A stretch of DNA of 64,000 bases from Ensifer sp. LC11 (GTDB lineage: Bacteria > Pseudomonadota > Alphaproteobacteria > Rhizobiales > Rhizobiaceae), in NCBI RefSeq assembly GCF_001695835.1, contig NZ_MBSO01000010.1, positions 62,001 to 126,000 of the forward strand, written 5' to 3'. Of the stretch, positions 51,294-59,190 are shown one piece after another; positions within the stretch are counted from its first letter, which is position 1; each line of letters begins with the position of its first letter. A model generated the notes under the pieces. The model ran no database searches and was not told the DNA's origin. It was given only the letters and a program-made list of their open reading frames with translations. A program made the translations under genes and the position numbers.

Positions 51294-53177
51294 ATGTTTC
51301 AGCAGCATGATCGCGCGGCGGATGCGCAACTTATACATCCGTACCTGTCAAAAGGACTTTCGTTTACTAAGATCGCCGAAGCCACCGGCCTCGCGCGATC
51401 CCGATGCTACCGAGCAGCAAAATGGCTCGAAGAAAACTCCAGCCCGGACGAAATTCACGTCGCGATCCACGAGGTCGAAGGACCGGAGAAGCCCAAAAAG
51501 AAGAAGGGTCCGACCGAAACAGAGATCAGGCAGAAGGTCGCCACTGACGAGCTGACGGTCCCCTTCTCAAACTGGTTGGAGATCGGCCGTTGGGTCCGTG
51601 AAGCTGCTGAGCCCGTCGACATTTACGAGACCGACGAAGATGGCGAGCAGGTTCTGGTCGGCCAGAAAATCGACCCCGGCGTGATGTGGCCTGTTGATTG
51701 GGACGGTCCCAAGACCTACGCCCAGACGGCCTATGAGACTGGTCCGGCAAGACCATCAGTAAAGGCTGGTTACATTCTGGGCTATGTCCAAGAAGGAACT
51801 CCGATACACGGACCGGCTTGGATCAATATGATTTCCCTGGCGGCCGCCTATGGTGGCTACGCGGTCGGGATGGGGGGTGGAACCTACAGCAAGCGCTGGT
51901 TCATGCGGAAATCGAAAAAGGACGTAACCGAGATCGCTCCCTGGTCCGCAGTCGCCGAACCTTATGTGACGCGCAAGCGCCTCGATATCAGCCCGAAAAT
52001 CCAGTTTGCTGCTGAGATGAACCTGTCTCCGACAGCCACCCACCCCTTGACGGGGTTCGAAACCTACATAGGCGGCATCACGACCGTCTTCCCTCACCCA
52101 AAACGCGAAGTTCGGAGCCTTCCCAGAGGCCATTGGAACGAGTCCGTCACAGCCTGGACGACAGGCTCCATGACCGTCCCGAATTACATCTTGCAGAAAG
52201 CTGGTTTGAAAGCACTTAAGGCTCATGCAATCGGCTTCGTCATCGTCGAAATCGATCACGACGACAACGTCTTCGCACGCAATGTTAAATGCGATCCGGT
52301 ATCCGGCGCTTTCTATGACTTGGACCTGCATGTCGACCGAGGGATCGTGAGATTCGCAGCGGATGTCCGCCGAGAACAAGGGCTACTGGGGCCAGTGCTG
52401 GGCGTTGGATGTAGCCATGTCAGGATCGCCAACAACCGCTACCTGCGTGCGATTTATGGACTGGGGGGATACCCGACCGAAGACCTGCCGTTGATCGACG
52501 CTGTCGACGCTTCGGTACAGACCTTTCACGATCTTTTCGACGGCGGCTCGATCAACCATCACGAAGATAATGATGCCATCGCTCTCTACAAGCGTCACGC
52601 GCGGGGCACGGGTGTCTTACTCGAAGAAGTGCAACACGCTGCCGATTTCCTGGTAGAGACCTACCGGCCTACGTGCGAGACCGTGGTCGTCTATTCCAAC
52701 CACGATGATTTCCTTCGTCGCTGGCTTCTGAAGTCCTCCGATAGGGTCGACGTCCAAAACTCGAAGCTCTGGCATCGGTTGAACTGGGTCGTCCGAGAGC
52801 ACATCGACCAAGGCCAGAACATCAACATTTTTGAGCACCTGCTGCGGGAACGGCGACCGGATGCTGAATTCACCTTCGCCACCATGGCGGGTCTATGTGA
52901 GCGCCACGGTTATCAGCTCCAATACCACGGTGACCGCAATCCGAATGGTGCCAGAGGTTCGACAGCAGGCCTGGCCAAGATCGGGAAGCCCATCCTGAAA
53001 GCCCATGATCACGGGATGGCTCTTATAGACGAGTGCATATCCCTCGGGGCGATCATCGATGAAGAGCAAGCCGAATACGCAATCGGTCCATCGTCATGGG
53101 CTGCAGGATACGCTCTCGTGCACTGTGATGGAAACGCCCAGCTCGCGACCCTGGTCGGAGAAAAATGGCGGGCTTAG
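51294..53177 (+). CDS. T5 A1-like metallophosphatase-fold protein with N-terminal HTH
   Basis: 627 residues. Residues ~18-48 form a helix-turn-helix (LSFTKIAEATGLARSRCYRAAKWLEE). The remainder resembles the phage T5 A1 family; metallophosphoesterase-type motifs are visible as GCSHVRI (~370), YSNHDD (~466) and KAHDHG (~569). In T5, A1 is a pre-early protein needed for host DNA breakdown. Here it lies in the late region of a temperate phage. Family placement is by eye. Confidence 0.65.
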   Translation: MFQQHDRAADAQLIHPYLSKGLSFTKIAEATGLARSRCYRAAKWLEENSSPDEIHVAIHEVEGPEKPKKKKGPTETEIRQKVATDELTVPFSNWLEIGRWVREAAEPVDIYETDEDGEQVLVGQKIDPGVMWPVDWDGPKTYAQTAYETGPARPSVKAGYILGYVQEGTPIHGPAWINMISLAAAYGGYAVGMGGGTYSKRWFMRKSKKDVTEIAPWSAVAEPYVTRKRLDISPKIQFAAEMNLSPTATHPLTGFETYIGGITTVFPHPKREVRSLPRGHWNESVTAWTTGSMTVPNYILQKAGLKALKAHAIGFVIVEIDHDDNVFARNVKCDPVSGAFYDLDLHVDRGIVRFAADVRREQGLLGPVLGVGCSHVRIANNRYLRAIYGLGGYPTEDLPLIDAVDASVQTFHDLFDGGSINHHEDNDAIALYKRHARGTGVLLEEVQHAADFLVETYRPTCETVVVYSNHDDFLRRWLLKSSDRVDVQNSKLWHRLNWVVREHIDQGQNINIFEHLLRERRPDAEFTFATMAGLCERHGYQLQYHGDRNPNGARGSTAGLAKIGKPILKAHDHGMALIDECISLGAIIDEEQAEYAIGPSSWAAGYALVHCDGNAQLATLVGEKWRA

Positions 53178-53512
53178 GCCCTCCGTTTTCCGTCACGTTC
53201 GATCCGCTCTCGCAGCATTGTCAGAGCCCGGTCTACCGGGCTCTCACCTTTCGCCAAATCCCGAGCGTCGAATTTTTGGGTGTCGAGACCGGCATCTGAA
53301 CGTTTCGCTTTCAACATCACGTCGGCGGTGAAGGCTTCAAATTCCTTCGCCGCCTGGTCTCGTGCCGGGAATCTTTCCGGATGCTGCTTCCTGATGTCGG
53401 TCAGTACAACGACGTAAGGAAAGTCGGGGTGTTGGAAGAACCCCTCTCCTTTCTCGGTGATATCGCGAGTGAACTCGCGGATCGCATGCGGCTCGAAAAC
53501 TAAGTCTTTCAT
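53174..53512 (-). CDS. Antisense small protein, moron candidate
   Basis: 112 residues (from ATG 53512; the frame is open to 53554), starts MKDLVFEPHAIREFTRDITE, charged, no recognised domain. It is opposite to the late operon, its 3' end overlaps the A1-like gene by 4 bp, and element copy 9 lies immediately upstream of its start. It could be lysogen-expressed. Confidence 0.5.
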   Translation of the reverse strand: MKDLVFEPHAIREFTRDITEKGEGFFQHPDFPYVVVLTDIRKQHPERFPARDQAAKEFEAFTADVMLKAKRSDAGLDTQKFDARDLAKGESPVDRALTMLRERIERDGKRRA

Positions 53513-53515
53513 TTC

Positions 53516-53534
53516 CCGGGTCTCTATCAGCCGA
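53516..53534 (+). repeat. Late-region 19-bp element, copy 9
   Basis: An exact consensus copy, CCGGGTCTCTATCAGCCGA, 42 nt before the endolysin start and directly in front of the minus-strand gene start at 53512. A weak stem GGAGCC ... GGTTCC lies in the spacer. Confidence 0.87.
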
Positions 53535-53576
53535 ACATTCGACACTGGAGCCATAAAGGTATCTGGAGGTTCCTAA

Positions 53577-54074
53577 ATGTCGTTTAAGTTTGCCGATCCC
53601 AAACGCCCGGTGCACACAATCGTGCTGCACTGCTCAGCGACCAGGGTCAATTCCGACTATTCCGTTGAACAGTTGACGGCCGATCATAAAGGTCGTGGCT
53701 TCGACGGTCCCGGCTACCATTTCTACATCCGCAAAAACGGTGACGTCGTCTTCCTGCGGCCGATGACGTGCATCGGCGCTCACGTCCAGGGGCACAATAC
53801 CGGTTCAATCGGCATTTGCTACGAGGGTGGTCTGGACGCCTCTGGTAAGCCCAATGACACCCGAACGGCTGCCCAGAAGAAAACGATGCACGACCTGCTC
53901 GTTGCTTTAGCGGCATTCCTGCGCACCGTCGGACAAGAGATCACGACTATCTGCGGCCACCGTGATTTTTCACCTGACAAGAACGGCAACGGCAAGATCG
54001 ATGCGTGGGAGCGCATCAAGGAATGCCCATGCTTCGACGCGATCCCGGAGTTTGCCTATGCGAAAGCAGCCTAA
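53577..54074 (+). CDS. Endolysin, N-acetylmuramoyl-L-alanine amidase (amidase_2/PGRP)
   Basis: The 165-residue single-domain amidase has VLHCSATRVNSDYSV (zinc His), GPGYHFYIRKNGDV, TGSIGICYEGG and TTICGHRDFSPDKNGNGKIDAWE (second zinc His; the DxNxD loop could bind calcium). It cleaves the MurNAc-L-Ala bond during lysis. No signal peptide, so a holin is needed. TCTGGAGG precedes the start. Confidence 0.93.
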   Translation: MSFKFADPKRPVHTIVLHCSATRVNSDYSVEQLTADHKGRGFDGPGYHFYIRKNGDVVFLRPMTCIGAHVQGHNTGSIGICYEGGLDASGKPNDTRTAAQKKTMHDLLVALAAFLRTVGQEITTICGHRDFSPDKNGNGKIDAWERIKECPCFDAIPEFAYAKAA

Positions 54075-54351
54075 GATCAGGGCCGCTGCCGCCGACAAGA
54101 AGAGCAGCCGGACATTCACGAAACGGATCACAACCGTTTGCGTCCTGTCCGATATCGCTGTCGCTGTCCTTGGCGTAGCAGTAGGACACGCTGGAACCGC
54201 AGAACTCGTGAAAGAGCTGGCCTTTGGCCAAGCGATGTTCCTTTTCGCTTATCAGGCCGTCGGCTTAATGGACCACCGCATCGCCAAAAACCTGGACGGC
54301 ATCACGTCGCTTGTGTCCGCGATCCTGGGAAGGAGACGCACCGATGCTTAA
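54058..54351 (+). CDS. Holin candidate
   Basis: 97 residues: basic N-terminus (RKQPKIRAAAADKKSSRTFTKR), then two hydrophobic helices (VCVLSDIAVAVLGVAVGHAG; FGQAMFLFAYQAVGLM) and a basic tail, the size and pattern of a class II holin. It overlaps the amidase by 17 bp and the i-spanin gene by 8 bp. Confidence 0.7.
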   Translation: MRKQPKIRAAAADKKSSRTFTKRITTVCVLSDIAVAVLGVAVGHAGTAELVKELAFGQAMFLFAYQAVGLMDHRIAKNLDGITSLVSAILGRRRTDA

Positions 54352-54712
54352 GTTCCTGCAGCCATATTTCGCCTATGCGCAGATCGGAGCCCTCGTTCTC
54401 ATTGCCGGGTTCGTCGGTTTCCTTTGGGTCTCAATCGCTAATAAGAAGGCCGAGATCGCTCGCCTAGAGACCAGATTGTCTTCCTTGCAGGAAACCCTTT
54501 TGAAGGCGGTCGACGCCGCAGAAGCTAACCGGGAAATGATCAACAAGGTCGATGCAGCTCGCCGTCGTCAACTAGACGCGGTCAACCAGGAGTTTGAAGC
54601 TTACAAACAGCAGCAGGCAGCGCTTGACGCGATGGACGCCGAGATCGATGCCGCAGCCGACCAAGACGGTCCTCTGGCTCCGATTCTCAAGAATTGGAGG
54701 CCGCCGCAATGA
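54344..54712 (+). CDS. i-spanin (Rz-like)
   Basis: 122 residues: one N-terminal membrane helix (YAQIGALVLIAGFVGFLWVSIA) then a long periplasmic coiled coil (KKAEIARLETRLSSLQETLLKAV). With the adjacent lipoprotein it would form the spanin complex that fuses inner and outer membranes in lysis. It overlaps the o-spanin start by 4 bp (ATGA). Confidence 0.8.
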   Translation: MLKFLQPYFAYAQIGALVLIAGFVGFLWVSIANKKAEIARLETRLSSLQETLLKAVDAAEANREMINKVDAARRRQLDAVNQEFEAYKQQQAALDAMDAEIDAAADQDGPLAPILKNWRPPQ

Positions 54713-54987
54713 GAGCAGTCATCATAATGTCGATGGCGCTTGTTTTGACAGGCTGCCAGACGACCGAACCGACGGTCGTCATCAAAGAGGTCGAGCGTCC
54801 GGTCGAGATTCCTGATCAGCTACGGAGATGCGATCCTGTCGTGCCCGCGCCGATGGCGACCCAGGCGTCGGCCGCGAAGAACTTAAACCGTTACGCTCTC
54901 GGGCTTAGGCGCTGCATGCAGCGGCACGACCGGACTATCGAGCTGATCGATCAACACAACACTACGGTCTCGGGCTCTCAATTTTAG
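54709..54987 (+). CDS. o-spanin lipoprotein (Rz1-like)
   Basis: 92 residues with signal peptide and lipobox LVLTGC (Cys 16), then EPTVVIKEVERPVEIPDQL and a Pro-containing stretch. Outer-membrane partner of the i-spanin. Unlike lambda Rz1 it is not nested inside Rz but follows it. Its 3' end overlaps the convergent gene at 54962 by 26 bp. Confidence 0.82.
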   Translation: MRAVIIMSMALVLTGCQTTEPTVVIKEVERPVEIPDQLRRCDPVVPAPMATQASAAKNLNRYALGLRRCMQRHDRTIELIDQHNTTVSGSQF

Positions 54988-55570
54988 TCGTGCCGGGGCA
55001 AAGCCCGTAGGTCTGTTCAACAAGTTCTGAGGGGACATATCGATATCGAAAGCCAGGCTTCATGCCTCCTTGCGCCGCAATCCATTCACGGATCGCAGGG
55101 GCCTCGTAGCGGTACTGGTCGGGCGACAGATAGTAGGAGCCGTCCGGCGCTGGTTCAGCCGCAGTATGGACGCCCCAAGCCATGTCCCAACCGACGCAGG
55201 TTTTGCCGCCGTAGTAGGACACTTGGTCGACTAGGATCGTGCATGCGGAATTGCAAACATCGCTGCCCTTCACCTGCAGCTCTTTGCCGCTGATCACAAA
55301 CAGGTAGGCTGTTGCCCTGAATTGCTGGGTATTTCCGCCACCTGTGTACTCCTTTGGAAGAACGCACGGACTCGTACACTTCGCCGCCCACTTTGCAATT
55401 TCACCGCCTTTTTCGGGGTCATTGAGCAGTAGCAAGGTTACCAAGCGGGCAGCCTGTTGCTTCAGTCCCTTTTGTTCCGCTTTCAGCGCCTCTAACTCCA
55501 GGTCTTGAGCAGATGCGAAAGTGGTCGGCAGCAGCGTGAAAATGGCGGCGAGGAAAATTCTGATGAGCAT
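54962..55570 (-). CDS. Secreted ClpP/crotonase-like periplasmic protein, moron candidate
   Basis: 202 residues with a signal peptide (residues ~1-22, ending FASAQ). The segment DVCNSACTILVDQVSYYGGKT resembles the C-x-S-A/S-C nucleophile region of predicted periplasmic proteases with a ClpP-like fold. Five or more cysteines suggest disulfides. It is opposite to the late genes at the end of the lysis cassette: a likely lysogenic-conversion gene. Activity not established. Confidence 0.6.
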   Translation of the reverse strand: MLIRIFLAAIFTLLPTTFASAQDLELEALKAEQKGLKQQAARLVTLLLLNDPEKGGEIAKWAAKCTSPCVLPKEYTGGGNTQQFRATAYLFVISGKELQVKGSDVCNSACTILVDQVSYYGGKTCVGWDMAWGVHTAAEPAPDGSYYLSPDQYRYEAPAIREWIAAQGGMKPGFRYRYVPSELVEQTYGLCPGTTKIESPRP

Positions 55571-55667
55571 GGTGCGATCCGTTAGTGATCGCCGATCTCT
55601 ACAAGACGACCGTTGATAATCGAGAAGGCCGAATGCTCAAATTTGATGGATTGTAGCTGTCATGAAA

Positions 55668-55687
55668 AAGGCCCCGAAAGGGGCCTT
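55668..55687 (-). terminator. Rho-independent terminator for the minus-strand operon
   Basis: AAGGCCCC-gaaa-GGGGCCTT, a perfect 8-bp stem with a GNRA-like loop; on the minus strand it is followed by TTTTT. It overlaps the stop of the gene at 55686. Confidence 0.88.
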
Positions 55688-56042
55688 ATCGCTTGCGTTT
55701 TGGCAGCAGCGCCAGCATGTCCGGGATTTTTGGTTTCGGTGCGGTCCCGGCACCCTTCTCGGCCTCTGCCGCTTTCTGGGCAGCGACCTTCGCTTGATAT
55801 CGCTCACGCCGCTCATCTGCGTAGCAGCCCATGTCCTTGAGCTGTGTGAGATACGCTCTGACATGTGCGTCCGGTGTGCGGATGCGGTCCATCACGTCCG
55901 CCGTTAAACGAGCCCGGTTAACCAGGTCATCAGATCGCACGTAGAGCCCGGACCGGTCGGTGGAAGGGAATGGCACTGTTGAAGCAAATGGCTTCTCCAT
56001 AATCTGCCCGTCTTTAGCATAAATCATGAAGTATCTCCTCAT
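55686..56042 (-). CDS. Hypothetical protein
   Basis: 118 residues, helical and basic C-terminus (AKVAAQKAAEAEKGAG, LLPKRKR). The ATG at 56042 overlaps the stop of the upstream regulator gene (ATGA), so both form one unit ending at the terminator at 55668. No family recognised. Confidence 0.55.
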   Translation of the reverse strand: MRRYFMIYAKDGQIMEKPFASTVPFPSTDRSGLYVRSDDLVNRARLTADVMDRIRTPDAHVRAYLTQLKDMGCYADERRERYQAKVAAQKAAEAEKGAGTAPKPKIPDMLALLPKRKR

Positions 56043-56725
56043 GCCGCAACCCTCCCGTAAACATGGTTTTCGAGGCGTGCGACCATCTTCCGGGTTGGTG
56101 TGGTGTGCTCGTATTTGTCTTCGGTCAGATATCCGAGCAGCTTGTAACTATCGACATCGAAAAGGTCTGCGACCTCTGCCAGGGAAACATGATTCCGGAA
56201 GATCGGCTGACGAAAGCGCGATCTGAGCTGTTCATTCTCTGTCAGTACATGACCAGTTTTTCCGAACGGTCGTATCGTGTAGTTCCTCGCGTCGGCCACG
56301 AATTGGCCGTATGCGGGACTTGTCACGGTCATCACGACACCCTGGTCGCGTTCGTGGAGTTCGAAGGCCTGCGGCGTGTAGCCCGGCGAACGGCGGACGT
56401 AGGGCGGAATTGCCACTTTTTTGCCGGTCTCGATTTCCTCTTTTGCCTTCAGAGCGTCGGCCTCGGTCCACCTTGCTCGCTGAACGTCGCGCTCGATGAT
56501 GAGCTTGACCATGTCTTCGGCGGGCATCAGGCGAGAAGCCGTCGTCGACAGGTCCGCGCGATACTGACGGACGGTCTGCGGCGATTTTCCGATAATCCGA
56601 GCGACGACGCTCGGCTTCGTGAGATGACGTTTGCGAGCGTCGAACGAACGAGTATTGACGCACTCGCAATAGTAATGCGTGAGGTTTTTAATCTCCTCCG
56701 GCGATGTAGAAATGTTAATGAGCAT
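56039..56725 (-). CDS. Putative DNA-binding regulator
   Basis: 228 residues. Two HTH-like stretches: SVVARIIGKSPQTVRQYRADL (residues ~38-58) and SLAEVADLFDVDSYKLLGYL near the C-terminus. Such a protein could be the lysogeny repressor, a ParB-like factor or an early regulator; no cleavage domain is seen. ATG 56725 follows AAGGAG. A GTATATG palindrome lies ~58 bp upstream. Confidence 0.5.
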   Translation of the reverse strand: MLINISTSPEEIKNLTHYYCECVNTRSFDARKRHLTKPSVVARIIGKSPQTVRQYRADLSTTASRLMPAEDMVKLIIERDVQRARWTEADALKAKEEIETGKKVAIPPYVRRSPGYTPQAFELHERDQGVVMTVTSPAYGQFVADARNYTIRPFGKTGHVLTENEQLRSRFRQPIFRNHVSLAEVADLFDVDSYKLLGYLTEDKYEHTTPTRKMVARLENHVYGRVAA

Positions 56726-56782
56726 GACGATCTCCTTTCGTAAGAAAATTGTTCTCGAAGGAAAGGAGAAGATCAAGCTTCC

Positions 56783-56799
56783 GTATATGGATCATATAC
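56783..56799. promoter_or_regulatory. Palindromic operator GTATATG-gat-CATATAC
   Basis: A perfect 7-bp inverted repeat with a 3-bp centre, in the 207-bp gap between the divergent genes starting at 56725 (-) and 56933 (+). A natural binding site for the regulator encoded at 56039-56725 or for another dimeric repressor. Confidence 0.5.
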
Positions 56800-56932
56800 A
56801 AAGATACTTTTTCAGCCTTACGTTACCTGCGCCCGTCAACTAACTTTTTTATTTCTGTCGGCGGATTGAGTTGTCCTATGCAAGTTAATACCGAAAGATT
56901 TTGTCAGCACTCAATACGAAAGGAGATGAGAG

Positions 56933-57490
56933 ATGCTGGCAGCGATTTTTCGAGCGATAGCAATGGCCCTGCAGAGTGTGTGGTGGCTCCTAATGCAAGG
57001 CGGTCACGCCATCGACTGGACAATCAACAAGCTCTTCGGCGGTGGCGGACCTGCGCCTGCACCCGTGCCGAATTTGAAGATAGCGTTGGACGATCCGGAA
57101 GAGAAAATCGTCCAGGCGCAGGAAATGGTAAAGGGTGTGGTTCGAGCGGCAGAGACAATCAGCAAGATGAGTCCGGCTATCCAGGCTCAGGTGTTTGCGA
57201 GCATGCCCGCAAAGGATCGCGGACTTGCTGACCTTAGCCTGCTCTCCGATGATCAGGTGGATTGGCTTAATGGTTTGGTGGAAGGTCAGCTGAGGATCGT
57301 CGCGGAATCTTCGGAACGGCGCGTTGAGGCTGCCTTAAACGGGGATCGCAACTCGCTGCCTGCCATTCTGTCGGTGGGGCAGCCAGACCCGGAATCGGAA
57401 ACCGCTCTAGCAGCTAGAATCGCAGCTAAACGTCTTGGGAATCTTGCACCGACGCCCTTCTATACCGCACCGGTCCACACTATTCAGTGA
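56933..57490 (+). CDS. Membrane-anchored hypothetical protein
   Basis: 185 residues: hydrophobic N-terminus (IFRAIAMALQSVWWLLMQGG), Gly/Pro linker (GGGGPAPAPVP), then a helical soluble domain. AAGGAGATGAGAG precedes ATG 56933. The only + strand gene in this stretch; its end overlaps the minus-strand gene at 57484 by 7 bp. Function unknown. Confidence 0.55.
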   Translation: MLAAIFRAIAMALQSVWWLLMQGGHAIDWTINKLFGGGGPAPAPVPNLKIALDDPEEKIVQAQEMVKGVVRAAETISKMSPAIQAQVFASMPAKDRGLADLSLLSDDQVDWLNGLVEGQLRIVAESSERRVEAALNGDRNSLPAILSVGQPDPESETALAARIAAKRLGNLAPTPFYTAPVHTIQ

Positions 57491-57804
57491 CGCGTCAGGC
57501 GGCGGCCGATTTCCTTCCGCCGCCGCTGCCGTTCGCGCCTGAGACCACGGACGATGGTCTCAAGGTACCCCGGCTCTTCAGCGAGCCAGTGTGCATAGTG
57601 CCGCCAGGCCAATTCTTCGAGTTCTTCGCGCTCGAAGTCCTCTCCGGTCATGCTTGCCAGTTCCTCTTCATTGAGGTCATCAAGCCGGATGTGCTGAATT
57701 TCTCGGTAGATGTCCGAGATTTTCCTGTAACCGGTGGCCACAAGGACCTCTTTGATGGACAGCTCACCGTCAAGCCATGCATCCAGTGCGCAATCGACGT
57801 CCAT
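57484..57804 (-). CDS. Hypothetical protein
   Basis: 106 residues, acidic helical N-terminal half, basic C-terminus (RRERQRRRKEIGRRL). The start at 57804 follows the previous stop by one base. VLVATGYRKISDIYREIQHI could be a small HTH. No family recognised. Confidence 0.5.
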   Translation of the reverse strand: MDVDCALDAWLDGELSIKEVLVATGYRKISDIYREIQHIRLDDLNEEELASMTGEDFEREELEELAWRHYAHWLAEEPGYLETIVRGLRRERQRRRKEIGRRLTRH

Positions 57805-57805
57805 G

Positions 57806-58138
57806 TTAAGCAGCCTTCACCTTGTTCGCCGCAGCGAGGCGGCGTGCGCTCTCGTAATGGGTACGAGCGGCAGCTTCCAGCCGTGTGTTCTGAGCACGCA
57901 GGCGCTCGATCTCAGCTGCCTGCTGAGCTGCGACAGCTACGAGCCTGTTCGCATAGTCGATGAGTTGGTCGACCTGAGCGCGGAGCTGGTGTGACGACGC
58001 ATCCTCGCGAGCAGCCCGCATCGCCTGAAGACCGGACATGTGCGCGTTCACGGCACCGGAGGCGAGCATGCCGAAAATCAATGCCGTCTGGCCAGCCGCG
58101 ACACCTGCAGGATTCTTTGACGTGAACAAGTTCGACAT
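57806..58138 (-). CDS. Hypothetical coiled-coil protein
   Basis: 110 residues: short hydrophobic stretch (GQTALIFGMLASGAVNA) then a coiled coil (AAQQAAEIERLRAQNTRLEA). AAGGAG precedes ATG 58138. The gap upstream holds the large inverted repeat at 58265-58311. Confidence 0.55.
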   Translation of the reverse strand: MSNLFTSKNPAGVAAGQTALIFGMLASGAVNAHMSGLQAMRAAREDASSHQLRAQVDQLIDYANRLVAVAAQQAAEIERLRAQNTRLEAAARTHYESARRLAAANKVKAA

Positions 58139-58264
58139 TGCCAGCTCCTTCAAAATTCAACGCGATCACGTTGGGTTGATTTCGTAAACAACCTACTAAG
58201 AACACAATTAAACACAATATACATCGGACGATTTTCTGAAAGAATGTGGACGAGATCATGTATT

Positions 58265-58311
58265 TGTTACAAATGTCGGTAGCAACGCATTTGATACCGA
58301 CATTTGTAACA
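58265..58311. repeat. 17-bp perfect inverted repeat
   Basis: TGTTACAAATGTCGGTA (58265-58281) is exactly complementary to 58295-58311, with a 13-nt centre. A second perfect 6-bp hairpin, ATCAGC-aagc-GCTGAT (58311-58326), adjoins it. It lies in a non-coding 231-bp gap of the right-end minus-strand genes. Possible roles are a repressor operator, small RNA or terminator; no U-run is obvious. Confidence 0.7.
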
Positions 58312-58369
58312 TCAGCAAGCGCTGATAATCTGCATGTTATAGGCATGAGTGAAAACGATAACTTCTGGG

Positions 58370-58573
58370 TTATCGCCTTACTTTGGCAGTTTGCAACGTG
58401 TTACCGCGCTTATTGCCGCAATCTGTGCACCGGAGCTTAGACGGCAAGCTTACAAGCAGTACCTTCCGGCCGAACCGTCTGCCTATCTCGCTTCGATCTA
58501 CCCAGCCTTTATGCTGACACCTGGAGCATTTCCCGCCCAACAAGTACCACTCTTCTAGCTGATCGAGTGTCAT
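58370..58573 (-). CDS. Small zinc-ribbon protein
   Basis: 67 residues with CSRCQHKG near residue 16 and RCTDCGNKRG near residue 49, a CxxC...CxxC zinc ribbon of a type common in short rhizobial proteins. Function unknown. Confidence 0.6.
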   Translation of the reverse strand: MTLDQLEEWYLLGGKCSRCQHKGWVDRSEIGRRFGRKVLLVSLPSKLRCTDCGNKRGNTLQTAKVRR

Positions 58574-58625
58574 GCGATCCGCTTCTGTCTGATTGAATGC
58601 GGCCGCTCCCGCCGCCCGGGCGGCC

Positions 58626-58916
58626 TCATTGAAGAGGGGGCGGTGGGTCCGTCGCTTTCTCGGCGCTCATCCGGTATCGACCGTTGAGATGGATCAGGAT
58701 TTTTCCGGGACGTTGTTGCAACGCCTCGCGATAGGCGCTCATCGAGACATTGAAATCGGTCGACCGGGATATCGTCTCCAGGAGAGTGCCGCCAGCTTCA
58801 GGAGCGTCATCCCAAACCTCGATTCGGAACAGGTGCTGCGTCGATCCCCAGTCACCCTCACCGACCTTCGGTCGTGGGTTCTCACGGATGAGGTCGATGC
58901 CCTTCCGGTGTTTCAT
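58626..58916 (-). CDS. Hypothetical protein
   Basis: 96 residues; LFRIEVWDDAPEAGGTLLETISRS and a later GKILIHLNGRYRM indicate a small alpha/beta fold. ATGA overlap with the upstream gene. No family recognised. Confidence 0.5.
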   Translation of the reverse strand: MKHRKGIDLIRENPRPKVGEGDWGSTQHLFRIEVWDDAPEAGGTLLETISRSTDFNVSMSAYREALQQRPGKILIHLNGRYRMSAEKATDPPPPLQ

Positions 58917-59140
58917 GATCGCTCATACCGTGGCTGCCAACCACGACCGATGCCACGCCCCATCAAGCAATTCGCGGTGTAAAGCTCGCCCCTCAAGAAT
59001 GCCGCATCTGCCAAAAGTTCTCGGATCGCGGTTCGAACATCGCCTTCGTAGTGTTCGAGGACAGCGTCAACCAATTCCTCCGGAACTTCGGACACCGCAA
59101 TAGGCTCTTCGGCCGCCTTTTGAAGGGGCTGCGCGGACAT
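58913..59140 (-). CDS. Hypothetical protein, first gene after the LexA box
   Basis: 75 residues, acidic and helical (EELVDAVLEHYEGDVRTAIREL). The first gene of a minus-strand row whose promoter region carries a consensus alphaproteobacterial LexA site 51 bp upstream, so SOS-induced expression is likely. Confidence 0.55.
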   Translation of the reverse strand: MSAQPLQKAAEEPIAVSEVPEELVDAVLEHYEGDVRTAIRELLADAAFLRGELYTANCLMGRGIGRGWQPRYERS

Positions 59141-59190
59141 TAGTCACCTCATGAGAACTCTAGGATTTTGATATTCTTTTTACCGAATAT

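Noticed and set aside
51184-51555. 123-codon + strand ORF before the A1-like gene
   Set aside because: Overlaps the start of the A1-like protein in another frame; the HTH-bearing frame from 51294 is the coding one.
28876-53534. Dispersed 19-bp elements as a CRISPR array
   Set aside because: Copies are kilobases apart, without regular spacers or cas genes, and tied to gene starts.
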